From assembly GCF_964355755.1 (NCBI RefSeq), contig NC_092676.1, positions 126,501 through 190,500 of the forward strand: a stretch of DNA of 64,000 nt, in the 5' to 3' direction. This DNA is from Antedon mediterranea (lineage: Eukaryota > Echinodermata > Crinoidea > Comatulida > Antedonidae). The notes under the pieces are model-generated. The model was not told the origin of the DNA. It worked only from the letters and a program-made list of their open reading frames with translations, and did not search any database. The position numbers and the translations under genes are program-made. Positions 52,501 through 64,000 of this stretch are shown here, piece after piece; within the stretch, counting starts at the first letter, position 1; each line of letters opens with the position of its first letter.

Positions 52501-55500
52501 TTTATTTCTATCTCATTATTTGAGTGTATATTGCATGTTATTCTGATTACAAACACCTTTGCTATGAGCTTTGAAAAACAGGTAAATTTATCTAAAATGG
52601 CTGGCGGTGAGGGGTACTTCCTTTATTGAATGCCTGGCGGTGAAAGTGTTAAGCAGCAACAAAGCATATCAACAGAACATTCATCTGGTCAAGGGTCATT
52701 GGAAAATTCCACTGTGTTGAATTGAACTTGCACATACAGTAGTTGCAAGAAACAGGAATATTGTCATCTCTTACTGAATTGCATGTAATACTTTAGTATG
52801 ATTTTTATTGCAACAAGGTTTCAATTAATGTACTTTGAAATGAATAAGATTAACCCAGTAGTAGGGGTGCCAACAAAACATTACAATTGTTTACCTCTTT
52901 GTTTGGAATGAAGCATGTAGCACCTTCTATTAGTTGTCTAGGAACTGGAATATTGTGCTCCTAAAAAAGATAAATACAATTAAATATTAGTTTACTAAGG
53001 AACTGGAACATTGCAATACTCTAGGAAGATCAATTTGACAATTATAATTTATATATTAAATGTAAATTTTGTTTAATAATTAAAACTGATGAAATACTGC
53101 AAATATTTCAACAATTGTAATATTTTTAGAGAAATATAATATATATAATATATGTATCCAAAGCATACTTGATAAAGTGCCAACTGAAGTTCAATGCCCC
53201 CCTTATATCTAGTGAAAGGATATGATTATGATGGTGATGACTTCCAAGCAGATTGCCTAATATTGTATAAAAATTTAACAATACAGCTGATATGTCTTAT
53301 TTAAAAGACCCAGCGGAACAATTTAGTTAACTGACCCCATGAAGTTGTCCAAACTTGGCCATTTGTCAAAAGTAAACAAGTGATGGACAATGGTTTGCTA
53401 AAAATACATGCAGCACTTTGGCAATACCATAAAGATTGAAACACAGTTTTTCTATAATTTACCACAAACTTGACTTTAAAAAAAGGAAAAAACAAAAAAC
53501 AGAGTAATGCAATTGCGGCATATTATTCATAGTAAAATGACTACCGTACATTATTATTATTAATATTATTAAATGTCCACTTAATTACTTGGATTGGTTC
53601 CAACACTGTACAGCTGATGCAACCTATGGCAGGAATTTATATCACGTTTTAAAACTAGAAAATGTATCAAAAATTATTATTTTAAACATTTGGCATACTA
53701 CTGTAAATTTACAGGATGTATTGTAGCCAATTTAAATCCAATTTAATATTCCTATTGCTAATTAATAGCTATCCAAATTAACATGTAATAGGATTGAGGT
53801 ATTGCATCATTATAGACAAGGTCATGCCAAGTACTTCCTATTGACCTCAGTGGATAGCAAAGACAACACAGAAAGGTAGACTGTAAAAATAAAGATCAAC
53901 CTTAATATCAATATCACAATGGACCAGGTCCATGATATCACATCTCGGCAACTTAACACAGATCCTTAGCAATCAAAATACATGACATTTTAACATGACA
54001 TATTATAAAAATTGAAAATATTATTGATGAATTGACAATACAAGGAGTTGTGATAAAAAGTTTAAATACATACATTACATAGGTATTTCAAAATAATTGT
54101 TAGTTTATAACAATATTTTTTTAACGACTGAGTTATGAGTTGTACAGGTTGGTTCATATAGTACTGCTGGTTTGTGTTATTAGCTACTATTCCTAACAAC
54201 ATTTCCACACTTCAGCCATCAATTTTTAACTGTAAACTTTTCTACTTATACATTATAAATACAATCTGTAATGAATATATCACATATTTTTACTTTGAAT
54301 ACATTTATACAATAATAATTAATATACAAAAAATAACTTGAATAAAAAACTGTGAATAAAAAAATAATACAATAATTTATTGTCCTCCAAAAACATGAAA
54401 AATAAAGATGAATAAAATCAGATATTTGAATATGCATTTTACAGTTTCATTAAAGTTATTCACTTCTGTAGAAAAAAAATAAATAAATTCACATACCTGT
54501 ATAAAAAGACAAAAGAAGTAGTTAATTTTAACCAAAAAAAACAAAAAGAAATAATAATTTTTGGTCAAAGTCACTAACTATTATGTGACATTAAAAATGG
54601 CATATTCAATTAAAAAAATTGTTTAGGGGGACAATGTATCTTTAAAGTGTTTTATTTATTCAACTTATTATATAGCAAATTGTATCATGCTTATAACGCA
54701 TGGATTGTAACATGACCAACTCGATGCAAATCCCTCTAGACTGCTAGCCTACACTGTCTGTCTGCAGACAGGGTTAATAATATTAATATATTGTAGGGCT
54801 ACCAAATTTATCTCTTTTAGGTTTAAGAAATAATAATATTTATATACAGTATTATTATATAAAGTAAGTACTTCTGTAAGTTTCTAGCAGTTCTGCATTG
54901 TTATCTAATGATATGCAAATCAAATGTACCATTATCAAATGTACCATTATCAAATGTACCATTATCTATTCCCAGGGTTAGCAAAATTTCCAAAAATTAG
55001 GTTGTCCTTCAGGCAATTTCGATACCGTAGTCATACTATTACTACCAATTTTTGCTCTGGCAGTGAAATTCTATGTGCTTGACATTATTTTTTGTTGACC
55101 CCAGGACGTTGACCCCAGGATGTATATTATTAATCATTCTGCTGTGTTTTATGACAAAATATAATAATGAATTATATTGCAAGTAACGTATATAAGATTA
55201 AACTAAAAAAGTACACAAGGTTACTCAGCAAAACGTACATTACCGGACCTACAGTAACTGTATTACATAAGTTAATAGTGTGGTTAAGAACAATTTAAAA
55301 AGCCAGTGTCAGTAAGAATTACTAGTATAACAAAAAATTATTATTACTCTAAGTTGGAAGCAACTGCTAACAAAACAAATAAAGAAAACAAATAGATAAA
55401 CAAATAAACAAACAAATAGATTATTATAAAATGTCTTATACAAACTTAAGATTAAATAGTTGTTGGAAAAATAGTAATTACACTGTTAATTTGTATAGGT

Positions 55501-56260
55501 AATGTCAGAAAATACTCATGAGCGGGAACATATTGAGTATGATAACAAATACTTAAATAATTGAAGCATAAGTCCACATCCAAGATGAGGAAGAAATTAA
55601 TTTGAAAAAAGTTGAGAGAACGTGATACAAAACAATTCCAAATATTAATTTAATTAAAATAACTTAGTCAAACAGTGCACTATATAAGGAAAGGTATAAA
55701 AGAAAAAAATCATTAATGTGACTGAAGACAGATTACTGATTTACAATTACATACAATTTAGTTAAATGTTAAATAATGAGTCCAACTTAATTCTTAAGTT
55801 CAGAGAAGGAGGTGACAATGATGGGTTTCAGAAGCAGTTTAAATTTAAGACAATACAATTTATAAGTGCATTATTTACGCAGAGTGGTATGAATAAAATC
55901 GGTTATCATACAATAATTTCAGGCGATGTGAATGCTAGATACAGCCAAACAGCAGTAGGATATGTGTCAAGACTAGGTAGCCTTTAAACAACTTGTGATG
56001 GGCAACAAATCATGATATCTTCTTCAGATTTACTATTTTGTAAACATGATGCATACCTGAAGTTTGTTTAAATTAACAGGATGATCATCTAAATTATAAA
56101 GATCTTGATTAATAGTTAGCATCTCTCTTAGTTGCCTCTCATCTTGGTAACAAAACTGCCTACCCATCGTCTTGGCTAACTCAGTACTCTGTCCTTCTTT
56201 ACTACAAATGTTACTTGGTATAAACAGGGTTTGATCACACATCATAATAATACCATGCAA
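43593..56260 (-). CDS. sesn: Sestrin (stress and leucine sensor upstream of GATOR2/TORC1)
   Basis: Minus-strand exons: 56260-56057, 52960-52895, 47974-47942, 47439-47269, 46540-46358, 46026-45814, 45386-45251, 44955-44825, 44260-44151, 44021-43796, 43679-43593; about 519 aa. Exon 52960 carries IPVPRQL...FIPNKE, the family's N-terminal motif. Core motifs: [95 protein letters not shown], and the end [10 protein letters not shown]. From family knowledge, the T-Y-N-T, R, W and E of the leucine pocket and the DDYDYG GATOR2 region are kept. In the N-terminal redox site, Cys and Tyr are kept but the His position is Gln. Other candidate first coding exons are 50437-50258 and 48261-48190; both end in phase 0 before exon 47974. 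Confidence 0.93.
44685..44821. repeat. 17-bp x 8 array abutting a sestrin splice donor
   Basis: Eight copies of ATCGAGGGTATTTAAAT sit directly inside the intron after exon 44955-44825. On the minus strand the donor is CAG|GTAATTTAAATACC and the array begins about three bases in. The GT itself is not repeated. Confidence 0.92.
45583..45676. repeat. ~46-bp tandem duplication in a sestrin intron
   Basis: Two near-identical copies of a unit containing AATTCACAGCAAAACTACAC and ending ACAGGAAGGCA. Located between exons 46026-45814 and 45386-45251. Confidence 0.85.
48190..48261 (-). CDS. Candidate alternative first coding exon of sestrin (short form)
   Basis: ATG at 48261 opens 24 codons ([18 protein letters not shown]...) ending in AAG|GTAAAG, phase 0, which matches the entry of the next exon 47974-47942. 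There is no acceptor immediately before the ATG, so it suits a first exon. The resulting protein would be about 453 aa. Not recognised outside this context. Confidence 0.5.
49659..49802. repeat. 36-bp x 4 tandem repeat
   Basis: The unit begins GCCTAGTATTAAATGATATA and continues GCTAGCAGTAGGAAGG. Copies start at 49659, 49695, 49731 and 49767 and are essentially identical. Confidence 0.92.
49873..50057. repeat. ~70-bp x 3 tandem repeat
   Basis: The unit contains TGGAAACAATGACCGCATC, ATAATTTGCTATT and ATTGCTGCAGATACAG. The third copy is truncated. Confidence 0.88.
50258..50437 (-). CDS. Candidate alternative first coding exon of sestrin (60-codon form)
   Basis: ATG at 50437 opens 60 codons ([18 protein letters not shown]...IMTKPMPA) ending in GCG|GTAAGA, phase 0, compatible with exon 47974-47942. 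A CTTGACAG acceptor lies one base before the ATG, so an upstream non-coding exon is possible. It cannot follow exon 52960-52895, because that join would meet a stop (TAT GAA CAA TGA). Confidence 0.5.
50657..50800. repeat. 36-bp x 4 tandem repeat upstream of a sestrin first-exon candidate
   Basis: The unit begins TTACTATATCTACTGTATGT and continues TGTGCTGTGTTGCATT. It lies about 220 bases 5' (minus strand) of the ATG at 50437, so it would fall in that promoter or in an intron. Confidence 0.9.
51914..52652. mobile_element. piggyBac-type non-autonomous element with a transposase N-terminal remnant
   Basis: The element begins and ends with TTAA, the piggyBac target. Its 18-bp ends, TTAACACTTTCACCGCCA, are perfect inverted repeats. 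At about 52165-52275 (plus) it reads [19 protein letters not shown] then LSPDDEG, the acidic N-terminal style of piggyBac transposases, followed by a stop. The DDD catalytic part is absent. Hairpins of CCAAAGACGGAAAT and its complement lie inside the left end. Confidence 0.85.
54495..54498 (-). promoter_or_regulatory. Candidate recursive splice site in sestrin intron 1
   Basis: On the minus strand, TTTTGTCTTTTTATACAG is directly followed by GTATGT, an acceptor fused to a donor with no exon between them. This is the form of a ratcheting point. It lies in the 3.1-kb intron between exons 56260-56057 and 52960-52895. The call rests on sequence form only. Confidence 0.35.
54912..54966. repeat. 17-bp x 3 tandem repeat
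   Basis: Repeated ATCAAATGTACCATT in sestrin intron 1, with a fourth decayed copy at the edge. Confidence 0.8.
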
Positions 56261-57476
56261 AACTGTTTTTGTTTCTTGTTCCTGTTTCTAGTACAGCTGT
56301 ATTGCATCACCTTATAAACAGCTGATTTAAACAAGGTTGTTTCATTCAACAATGTAGCTGTCACCAATGGAATATACCCATATGAATATTCATATCATAA
56401 TGCCATGCTTCAGTAAACATTAATACTGTATAGTTTGTTTCAATTTTTGTATACAGTAATATACTGTAATAAACCATGACAAAGAGGATTTCAGATAACA
56501 TGTACAAATACATTTGGTATGCAAACATTGCATTGAACAAAAACTAAACATGTTTTACTTTTAGTATAAAAATTATTAAAATTCTTTCCCTACAGATTAA
56601 ATGGAATAGTCAATATGAGGTGATATTCATAATTATTGACCAAGACATACTGTAGAGGGCAGCATTGTTAAATAATCAATGATTGAACAAAAAATAATTT
56701 TAAGAATTATGAAAAACGAGAAACAATAGATAGTCAAATCAGTGAAACTATGAATCCATAATGTAATGACCCAGTACAGTAGCAGTAGAGACTTAGGAAC
56801 TATCAGGATTCATAGTCTAAGCATTCTTCTAATCAAAAATGTGTAAATTTTGGAACACAAACTATGTAATAACTTATTGAAATTGACATTATATGATAGC
56901 GTAGACATCTTCATTGGAAAGGTTTTTTTTATAAAATTAAAAAGCAAATTGACATGCATGGATAATTTGCTACACATACAGTACTATTAAATGAGCTGTC
57001 ATCTTTGTGACATTAATATTCTAATTGCAGAAGTTTTGATTGTTTTGTTGCAAAATAATATCCTGACTATTTCACACTACTTTCCAATTGACACCTTGCA
57101 ACATTTATCATGGGAAATAGGAATGTTGCACATTGTAATGAAGTGTGTATAAGGTTTCAAATGTTACTAGTTTTCAGTATAATATGAATACTAATATACA
57201 CATTTTATATTAAAAAGAAAGGAAAATAAAAATAAAAAAAAAAAATAAATAAAAAAATAATTTGTAGATTAATACATTGTACCAGAAATCCAATATATGG
57301 ATAAAATTATGAAATAAGTACAATATATAATACTCTAACCCCAATTGTGTAAATAACTGAAAATCATTGAACTCAACACGAACTTTCTATCTGAGTGAAC
57401 TTAAAAATTACATCATATTTTACAAACCCACAATTCTAAATTCAATTTTTACATTTTTCTTTAAGGAACACATACT
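56261..57476. other. DNA between sestrin and the Ty3 element
   Basis: 5' flank of sestrin on the minus strand, AT-rich with A-runs (57220-57260). The sestrin promoter, or a further upstream intron, should be here; no element is recognisable. Confidence 0.4.
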
Positions 57477-57916
57477 ACTTTAGTAATTGTCGGCGCAACG
57501 GTAAAACAAAACAACTACTAAATGTATACAGTAAACTATGCAATTTATTCCAAGTGAATCAAGTGAGGATTCTCAATAAATAGATAAAATATACAATATA
57601 CAATATTTGATAAGACAATGCAGTAAACGGTGTAGCTAAGATGCTGGTTGAGAAAAGAGTGTGTTAATAATGTGGTCAGTGCATGGTAATATTGGGCTTG
57701 GCCCACCTCATCTGACCAATTAGGATTAAGAGAATTAATGTGGTTTTCTGTTAGAGTCATTAACATTCTTAAAATCCATTAGCTAGAAAAGTGAAGGTAA
57801 CAGGAAGGTAACCTGTCAATGTGAGGTTAAATAAAGAGATATATAGAGGATGTATAAATAATCAAATTAAAAGTAAATGTTGAATTGTTTAAAAGCTATG
57901 TGGTAGGTCTGCTACA
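57477..57916 (-). repeat. 3' LTR
   Basis: On the minus strand it begins TGTAGCAGACC and ends ACTAAAGT. It is matched by 62054-62493 with about three differences. Confidence 0.95.
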
Positions 57917-57929
57917 GGAGCCCCCTTCC
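57917..57929 (-). other. Polypurine tract
   Basis: Minus-strand GGAAGGGGGCTCC lies directly before the 3' LTR, the place where plus-strand DNA synthesis is primed. Confidence 0.7.
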
Positions 57930-57939
57930 AGTGAAAGAA

Positions 57940-60900
57940 TTAATGATAGAACGAGACAAAACGTTGAGGGAAATGAACATGTCTACCAGAACGAGTAGTA
58001 CGGGGAGGGGTTGCCAAAATGGGTGACGGGTTGGTTGGTTTGACTAGGGGTGATGCTTGTAGCTTGGGAGTGAGGGTTTGCTCTTGGCTTTTAAATATAT
58101 CAGTATCCAAATGAGCTACCTTTAAGCGATCAATACTGACTGTGTCCTGTCGACCATTTAGATCGAGAACAAAGTGTTTGTCTGTTCGACTTAATACCTT
58201 AAATGGACCATCATATGGACGTTGTAAGGGTTTTCGAACAGAGTCCCTTCGCACAAAAACATGGGTACAATTAAATATTTCTTGATTGATATAGGATTTA
58301 CGGTTAGAGTTGGTGCGGGTAGGTGTGGGACGTAGTTTACTCATATTATCACGCAATCTATCAATATAATTAGAATAATCACAATGTTCAGAGTTTGAAT
58401 TAAAGAATTGTCCAGGTAATCTTAAAGTAGTGCCATAAACAAGTTCAGCAGCACTATGACCTAGATCAGCCTTAAGGGCTGTACGAATGCCTAAAAGTAC
58501 TATAGGTAAATGTTCTGTCCATTTAGTGTGATCATTATGTGCTTTGAGAGAACCCTTCAAATGTCGATGAAAACGTTCTACAAGTCCGTTCGCAATAGGA
58601 TGGTATGCAGTTGTATGAATGTGCTTAGTTCCTAGTAAGTTGGCGAGTGAATGAAATAATGCAGATTCAAATTGTCTTCCTCGATCTGTTGTAATGGTTG
58701 AAGGTATTCCGAATGAAGCGATCCATCGATTGACAAATGCGTGTGCGACAGTATCGGCTGTGATATCCGGAATAGGTACGGCTTCGGGCCATCGAGTAAA
58801 ACGATCGATAAAAGTGAGTAAATAAGAAAAACCATTTGACGGAGGGAGAGGTCCAACAATATCTATATGTACATGGTCAAAACGGGCGTCAGGTGTAGAA
58901 AAAGTAGAGAGTGGCGAAACGGTGTGCCGGTGTACTTTGGAACGTTGACATTGAATGCATGTTTGAGACCATCGTCGTACATCACGATTGATTGCTGGCC
59001 ATACGAAACGGTCAGTAATTAAACGTTGTGTTGCTCGTATACCAGGATGTGATAGCGAATGTAGAGTGTCAAATATTATGCGTCTGAATTCTTGTGGGAT
59101 ATATGGACGTGGATTGCCTTTGGAAATATCACAAAGAATTGTAGAGTCAGAAGTTGGAATTGGAAAGTTTTGAAATTGTAGTGAAAACGGTGATTCAAGT
59201 AGCTTGTGCAATTCATCGTCATTCTTTTGTGCAGCAGCAATAAGACTAAAATCAACAATGTTAGTTGTGTTGTGACTGAAAGTATTAAGTTCGATTCGCG
59301 ACAATGCATCAGCTGCTGCATTAGCTTTTCCACTCACATGGCGTATGTCCGTTGTGAATTGAGATATGAAATCGAGATGACGGATTTCGCGTGGCGAGTG
59401 ACGATTTGGTTTGGCGAGTAAAGCATACACAAGTGGCTTATGGTCAGTAAAAATATGAAATGAGCGTCCTTCAAGTGAATGACGAAAATGTTTAACTGAA
59501 AGGTATGCCGCCAAAAGTTCACGACCAAATGTGCTGTATCGCGTCTGCGCTGGTTTCAACTTCTGTGAGAAAAATGAAATAGGTTGCCAATTGTTGTCAA
59601 TGCATTGTTGTAGTATACCCCCTATGGCCACATCCGAAGCGTCAACCATGATACTTAAAGGTGCATCTGGCTGCGGATGGGTGAGAAATGTAGCACTTGC
59701 GAGGGCGACTTTAATATTATTAAATCCCAATAAAGCTGCGTCGGTCCATACCAGATCCTGTTTCTTACCTGCCCCAACAAGTAGAGCTGTGACAGGTTGT
59801 AAAATCTGGGCACACTGCGGTATAAATCGCCTATAAAAGTTAATAAGTCCAAGGAATTCACGAAGTTTGCGTAAAGAAGTTGGTTGTGGAAAGTTTTGTA
59901 TCGCTTCGACCTTTACTTGAAGTGGTCGGACACCTTGCGAATCAACATGATGTCCAAGAAACTCGAGTGACGAAACTCCAAATTGGCATTTCGCTGGGTT
60001 GAGAACAACGCCATACTCATTAAGACGTGTGAATAGTTGATGAAGATGAGTTTCGTGTTCCTCGGCGTTGGAACTTGCAAAAAGCAGGTCGTCGATATAA
60101 GCGTAGCAAAAATCCAATCCACGCGTTACCTGATCAATAAAACGTTGAAAAGTTTGAGCGGCATTGCGGAGGCCAAATGGCATTCTAACAAATTCAAAAA
60201 GTCCAAATGGTGTAGTAATTGCTGTTTTATGAACATCAGCAGGTTCAACTGGTATCTGATGGTAAGCTCGGACGAGATCAATCTTAGAAAATATAGTGGA
60301 TCCGTGCAGAGATGCTGTAAAATCGTGCATGTACGGGATAGGATACCGATCTGCAACAGTAGCATTGTTCAATGCTCGATAATCCCCACAGGGACGCCAA
60401 TCCCCAGGAGTTTTCTTAGGCACCATATGTAAAGGTGATGCCCAGTTACTTTTAGAGGGGCGTATAATTCCAAGCTGCATCATGTGTTCAAATTCATGTC
60501 TGGCTGTTTTGCAGCGGTCATGTGCGAGCCGTCGAGGATGTGACGAAATTGGTGGACCATGGGTCTGAATATGATGTGTCACATCGTGTTTTAGCGACGC
60601 TTCCTGATAACAAGGGCGTGTAATGTTTGGGAATTTTGTAAGAATGTAGTCCCAATTGGACTTAGCCTCAAGGGTGGTAAATATAAGACCGAGAGGCGAA
60701 GTTTTGGAGGCGACACCTTGAATACTCAGGTTGGTGGTAGTGTCAATGAGTCGTCGATTATTCATATCGACTAACAGTCCAAAATGTCTTAAAAAATCAG
60801 CCCCTATGATGGGGTGTGTGACGTCTGCGACAACAAATAACCATTGAGATGTTCGTCTCAAACCTAAGTCTAAGGTTACAGAGCGATGTCCATAAGTGTT

Positions 60901-61125
60901 GATAGATGTATTATTTGCGGCAGTCAAAGTAGACTCTTGTCGCCTATGTAGACGCTCATGGTGAGTAGGTGGAACAACGCTAACTTCTGCCCCAGTGTCT
61001 ATGAGGAAACGTTGTTTGGATAATTGATTAACAATAAAGAAAAGGCGACTTACGATTTGACGGCCAGCAACATTCGTCGCATTTAGTTGTCGGCGTTGGA
61101 GTTTTCCGAACACGGCGGATTGCAT
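57940..61125 (-). CDS. pol: Ty3/gypsy Pol polyprotein
   Basis: Single 1061-aa frame. In order: aspartic protease ([13 protein letters not shown], about residue 41), reverse transcriptase ([35 protein letters not shown]), RNase H ([13 protein letters not shown] and [10 protein letters not shown]), integrase zinc finger (H...H...CIQCQRSK), and the integrase core with [18 protein letters not shown] and [10 protein letters not shown]. The C-terminal segment has DGPFKVLSR and LKVAHLD. All catalytic acids I can check are present. It overlaps gag by 43 bases in the -1 frame, so Pol is probably made by ribosomal frameshifting. It is not essential to neighbouring genes. Confidence 0.95.
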   Translation of the reverse strand: MQSAVFGKLQRRQLNATNVAGRQIVSRLFFIVNQLSKQRFLIDTGAEVSVVPPTHHERLHRRQESTLTAANNTSINTYGHRSVTLDLGLRRTSQWLFVVADVTHPIIGADFLRHFGLLVDMNNRRLIDTTTNLSIQGVASKTSPLGLIFTTLEAKSNWDYILTKFPNITRPCYQEASLKHDVTHHIQTHGPPISSHPRRLAHDRCKTARHEFEHMMQLGIIRPSKSNWASPLHMVPKKTPGDWRPCGDYRALNNATVADRYPIPYMHDFTASLHGSTIFSKIDLVRAYHQIPVEPADVHKTAITTPFGLFEFVRMPFGLRNAAQTFQRFIDQVTRGLDFCYAYIDDLLFASSNAEEHETHLHQLFTRLNEYGVVLNPAKCQFGVSSLEFLGHHVDSQGVRPLQVKVEAIQNFPQPTSLRKLREFLGLINFYRRFIPQCAQILQPVTALLVGAGKKQDLVWTDAALLGFNNIKVALASATFLTHPQPDAPLSIMVDASDVAIGGILQQCIDNNWQPISFFSQKLKPAQTRYSTFGRELLAAYLSVKHFRHSLEGRSFHIFTDHKPLVYALLAKPNRHSPREIRHLDFISQFTTDIRHVSGKANAAADALSRIELNTFSHNTTNIVDFSLIAAAQKNDDELHKLLESPFSLQFQNFPIPTSDSTILCDISKGNPRPYIPQEFRRIIFDTLHSLSHPGIRATQRLITDRFVWPAINRDVRRWSQTCIQCQRSKVHRHTVSPLSTFSTPDARFDHVHIDIVGPLPPSNGFSYLLTFIDRFTRWPEAVPIPDITADTVAHAFVNRWIASFGIPSTITTDRGRQFESALFHSLANLLGTKHIHTTAYHPIANGLVERFHRHLKGSLKAHNDHTKWTEHLPIVLLGIRTALKADLGHSAAELVYGTTLRLPGQFFNSNSEHCDYSNYIDRLRDNMSKLRPTPTRTNSNRKSYINQEIFNCTHVFVRRDSVRKPLQRPYDGPFKVLSRTDKHFVLDLNGRQDTVSIDRLKVAHLDTDIFKSQEQTLTPKLQASPLVKPTNPSPILATPPRTTRSGRHVHFPQRFVSFYH

Positions 61126-62015
61126 TTTCGAGCATTTACTCCAAATTTTTCATGGTACCAACAGAGTTGAGGAGTGGTGTTTGAATGTTGAGCTGAGCGA
61201 TCGGTACTGTTAGGTTGAGCAGGAGATGAATGCCTACCACTCGATCGATTTCGGTGTCGACTTGTGCTTCGACTTTGATATCTGTTGTGCCGTCGGTCAG
61301 ATTGCAAGGAATTAACTTGCGTCGACAGTTGTTGAATCTGTTTTTGCAGGTTTTCAAGGGTTGCAGACAAGGAGGGTGTATTGTCCGTGTGTACTGCCGA
61401 TACACTTGTTGGCGCAGTTGCAGTTACAGATACTTCAATAATTTTGTCAGCCAATGATGTCAAGCTTCCCAGGTCCAACTCATCCTTGGTTGAAGCTAGG
61501 ATAAGCTGTACATTAGTTGGGAGGCGACTTAAGAATAGTTGTTTCATAATTGAAGATTCAAGTGGCCTGTCGCCTAAGAGTTGTAACATCCGTCGGTATA
61601 ATTGCGACGGTTTCCTATCCCCCAACTCCTCGGCCGTCAGGAGTTGGCGGAGGCGCTGTTGGTCGGAGTCAGTTGTCCGACGTATTAAGGTATCTTTCAA
61701 GTTCACATACCTGTTATCAGTAGGCGGGTTGAGAAGTAGATCCAGAACTTCCTGCGCAATTTCAGGTTGCAATGATCCGACTAAGTAAGCGTATTTTGTA
61801 GCATCTACTGTAATCCCACGCGTTGTGAACTGTGCTTCCACTTGGGTGAACCACAATATCGGATCATTGGGCCAGTATGGAGGCAGTTTCAACGCTACCG
61901 AAGAAATTGGCCTGTTGACGGTTGCTGCGTCAGGAGCGGGCACCACAGGTTGTTCCTGGTGCTGGGGTTGTGCTGGAGGTTGCGGTAGCTGTCGTTGTTG
62001 CTGTTGTCCTTCCAT
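61083..62015 (-). CDS. gag: Ty3/gypsy Gag
   Basis: A 310-aa frame starting 38 bases inside the 5' LTR. The N-terminus is Gln/Pro-rich. The middle ([20 protein letters not shown], residues ~44-63) is the usual retrotransposon Gag start. A basic Arg/Ser stretch precedes the C-terminal [18 protein letters not shown]. This C-x2-H...C-x3-C arrangement replaces the usual CCHC knuckle in this group of elements. Gag forms the particle and binds RNA. Confidence 0.9.
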   Translation of the reverse strand: MEGQQQQRQLPQPPAQPQHQEQPVVPAPDAATVNRPISSVALKLPPYWPNDPILWFTQVEAQFTTRGITVDATKYAYLVGSLQPEIAQEVLDLLLNPPTDNRYVNLKDTLIRRTTDSDQQRLRQLLTAEELGDRKPSQLYRRMLQLLGDRPLESSIMKQLFLSRLPTNVQLILASTKDELDLGSLTSLADKIIEVSVTATAPTSVSAVHTDNTPSLSATLENLQKQIQQLSTQVNSLQSDRRHNRYQSRSTSRHRNRSSGRHSSPAQPNSTDRSAQHSNTTPQLCWYHEKFGVNARKCNPPCSENSNADN

Positions 62016-62035
62016 TTTAAGTTAAATTCGGTATA

Positions 62036-62053
62036 AGAAAGTCGAGGGTCACC
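62036..62053 (-). other. Primer-binding site
   Basis: Directly after the 5' LTR, minus-strand GGTGACCCTCGACTTTC (TGG if the last LTR base is shared) fits a tRNA 3'-end complement. The tRNA was not identified. Confidence 0.6.
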
Positions 62054-62493
62054 ACTTTAGTAATTGTCGGCGCAACGGTAAAACAAAACAACTACTAAAT
62101 GTATACAGTAAACTATGCAATTTATTCCAAGTGAATCAAGTGAGGATTCTCAATAAATAGATAAAATATACAATATACAATATTTGATAAGACAGAGCAA
62201 TAAACGGTGTAGCTAAGATGCTGGTTGAGAAAAGAGTGTGTTAATAATGTGGTCAGTGCATGGTAATATTGGGCTTGGCCCACCTCATCTGACCAATTAG
62301 GATTAAGAGAATTAATGTGGTTTTCTGTTAGAGTCATTAACATTCTTAAAATCCATTAGCTAGAAAAGTGAAGGTAACAGGAAGGTAACCTGTCAATGTG
62401 AGGTTAAATAAAGAGATATATAGAGGATGTATAAATAATCAAATTAAAAGTAAATGTTGAATTGTTTAAAAGCTATGTGGTAGGTCTGCTACA
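62054..62493 (-). repeat. 5' LTR
   Basis: Same 440-bp sequence as 57477-57916, in the same orientation; it should carry the element's promoter. Differences from the other LTR cluster near 62194. Confidence 0.95.
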
Positions 62494-62730
62494 CTACAGT
62501 ACTTCTACCCTATATACTTACAACAACAAATGATTTTAAATTACATTAATGTTATTCATGGTATTTGGCAGATACATACAGTACAAAACATCATTGGTCA
62601 AAAGTATTTTAAACTCAACATAAAATATTCAGGTATGATAGCATTGAGATCAACATCATCAAAAATAAATATAAAAATATTGAATGATAATCAATTATGT
62701 ATCACAAGTACTACAGTACTTTTGATAATA
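62494..62730. other. Short unique spacer
   Basis: AT-rich DNA between the Ty3 element and the GTAGCCAGG-type element. Nothing recognisable. Confidence 0.4.
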
Positions 62731-63795
62731 CAGGGCCGTAGCCAGGATCTGTCAAGGGGGGGTTCGCACACTAAGTATTTGGGTCACCCCCACCCCCATA
62801 CCTACCCCCCCCCCTGGGGTGGGGCCTGAGGCGAAGCAAATTTTGTTAAATGACACCCCTAGATGGCCGGAAAAGACACTCTCATGCAGCATGCTACCAA
62901 TGAGCAAAACGATCGTACTTGGACTCATGGACTAACGATAACATTTGTTGCCGTATGTTAGATGCGCGTGCTCTGTGCGGAACCGCCGATTGTTTGATCA
63001 TTTACTCGATATTTTGTTTTGCGTTCAAGTTCAATGCGAACGTATGTCTAGGAGAAGCCCCGAAAAAAGCACACTGGGTGAAGGCAAATGCAATTCTTAT
63101 TATAGCTCTATCTATAATATTTATTTACAGCAATTTGTTGAGGAAATTTAATATGCCAATGTAAATAGGTGATATTGATACATTTGAGTACGTATCGGCT
63201 GGTGGTCTAGAAAAAAATAATCGGATGTCATAATGTGAACTACAGTACATGATACCATAGATATTATAGTGTAAAATATTAATATTCACTATAATCCTCT
63301 ATGGTACATTATACTTCATAGCCACACATAAATACTGATGTATGTCGGAAGGCTATATACTTTATGCATGCTCAGCCTGACTGCCAGTGATCTAAACAAT
63401 TGGTACGCAGTTGTCTGGCGGTGTACTTTGTACGAATCGTTCGTCCGTCCCCCAGCTCGCTGTGAGACGCGTCAATATCATGTTACATGCAGGGACCAAA
63501 CATTTGTTTTTCAGGTTAAAATCGGCAATTCATTTGCAACTCTTTACAGACTATATCACTCGAAGTACGCTCATACAGGGAAGAAGGTACTGTATGAGTT
63601 ATTCCGAACGAGTTTACAAATTTTTTAATTTACGAACAACTTTTTGTACTGTGGGGCACGTATTTGGACAATTTTCGGAGATGAGGGTGAGGTATTGGGC
63701 ATGTCGGGGATGGGGGTTCGCAGTCGGTTAAGGGGGTTTCGCTGTAAAGGGGGGGTTCGCCCGAACCACAAAAACCCCCCCTGGCTACGGGCCTG
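62731..63795. mobile_element. GTAGCCAGG-type TIR repeat, copy 2, with 5-bp target duplication
   Basis: Ends CAGGGCCGTAGCCAGG and CCTGGCTACGGGCCTG form inverted repeats. TAATA flanks both sides (62726-62730 and 63796-63800). The interior is collinear with 20392-21444 with small indels. G- and C-runs sit next to the ends. No transposase frame, so non-autonomous; superfamily not assigned. Confidence 0.82.
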
Positions 63796-64000
63796 TAATA
63801 CATACATTTAAGTATATTTCCTACCTCCACAGATTGACTAGGGCACTGCATCATCATCTTCTTCTAGCAAACTGGCCCTGTACCAAAGTGCTTTGCATAA
63901 CACCTAGCAAACTATGTTGATTTTGTAGGTATCATGTGTATTATCAGGTATACATATCACTTGATTACACTCAAGAGCCTTTTGAATGTGTCAAGAATTC
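63796..64000. other. Window end
   Basis: Short AT-rich stretch with no recognisable feature. The window stops here, so any exon further on cannot be judged. Confidence 0.4.

Larger units (their letters stand above)
52653..56056 (-). other. Sestrin introns 1-2 with few landmarks
   Basis: Apart from exon 52960-52895 I see no supportable exon. A zero-length exon signature is at 54495-54498 and a short 17-bp repeat at about 54912-54966. The rest is AT-rich unique sequence. Confidence 0.4.
57477..62493 (-). mobile_element. Ty3/gypsy LTR retrotransposon, full length
   Basis: Two 440-bp LTRs flank gag and pol on the minus strand, 5,017 bp in all. The order protease, reverse transcriptase, RNase H, integrase places it in Ty3/gypsy. 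I noticed only about three differences between the LTRs (near 57615 and 62194), so the insertion is young. No clear target duplication (ATACT on the left, CTACA on the right). Both ORFs are open. There is no envelope gene. Confidence 0.95.

Overview
This is eukaryotic nuclear DNA from an intron-rich animal. The gene set (a MAM/LDL-receptor-A membrane protein, an SLC46-like transporter, spermine synthase, sestrin), the AT-rich intergenic DNA, and the many copies of the octamer TAGGCCTA suggest a marine invertebrate deuterostome, most likely an echinoderm. The phylum is an inference. All gene models were built by hand from splice sites, reading-frame phase and family alignment. No transcript data or database search was used.

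Layout. (1) 1-3.5 kb: a small minus-strand gene (three coding exons, about 93 aa) for an unrecognised single-pass membrane protein. Its last intron is filled by a 67-bp minisatellite. (2) 4.2-12.3 kb, plus: a 28-exon gene for a receptor-like protein with alternating LDLa and MAM modules (5 LDLa, 6 MAM), one transmembrane helix and a short tail. (3) 12.6-19.3 kb, plus: a five-exon major-facilitator gene of SLC46 type, with a 39-bp x ~93 minisatellite in intron 1. (4) 20.0-31.8 kb, plus: a complete ten-exon spermine synthase (363 aa) with two U12-type introns, one AT-AC and one GT-AG. The GT-AG intron carries a ~3.9-kb minisatellite. (5) 33.5-41.2 kb: nested mobile DNA. A TIR element holds a broken non-LTR retrotransposon, which is itself split by a 4.2-kb foldback element full of ~30-bp satellite. 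(6) 43.6-56.3 kb, minus: a complete sestrin gene with several candidate alternative first coding exons. (7) 57.5-62.5 kb: a young Ty3/gypsy retrotransposon with near-identical LTRs and open gag and pol. (8) 62.7-63.8 kb: a second copy of a ~1-kb TIR element also found in spermine synthase intron 1.

The most striking theme is that several tandem repeats were born across splice junctions. The 67-bp array copies a 3' splice site. The 33-bp array (MAM gene), the 74-bp array and a 231-bp duplication (both spermine synthase) copy exon ends together with their 5' splice sites. A 17-bp array starts three bases inside a sestrin intron. The genes keep one productive junction next to many decoys, which makes the locus a natural experiment in splice-site choice. 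The four recognised protein families do not form one pathway. Spermine synthase (polyamines), SLC46 (solute transport), sestrin (leucine/stress signalling to TORC1) and the receptor appear to be ordinary neighbours.
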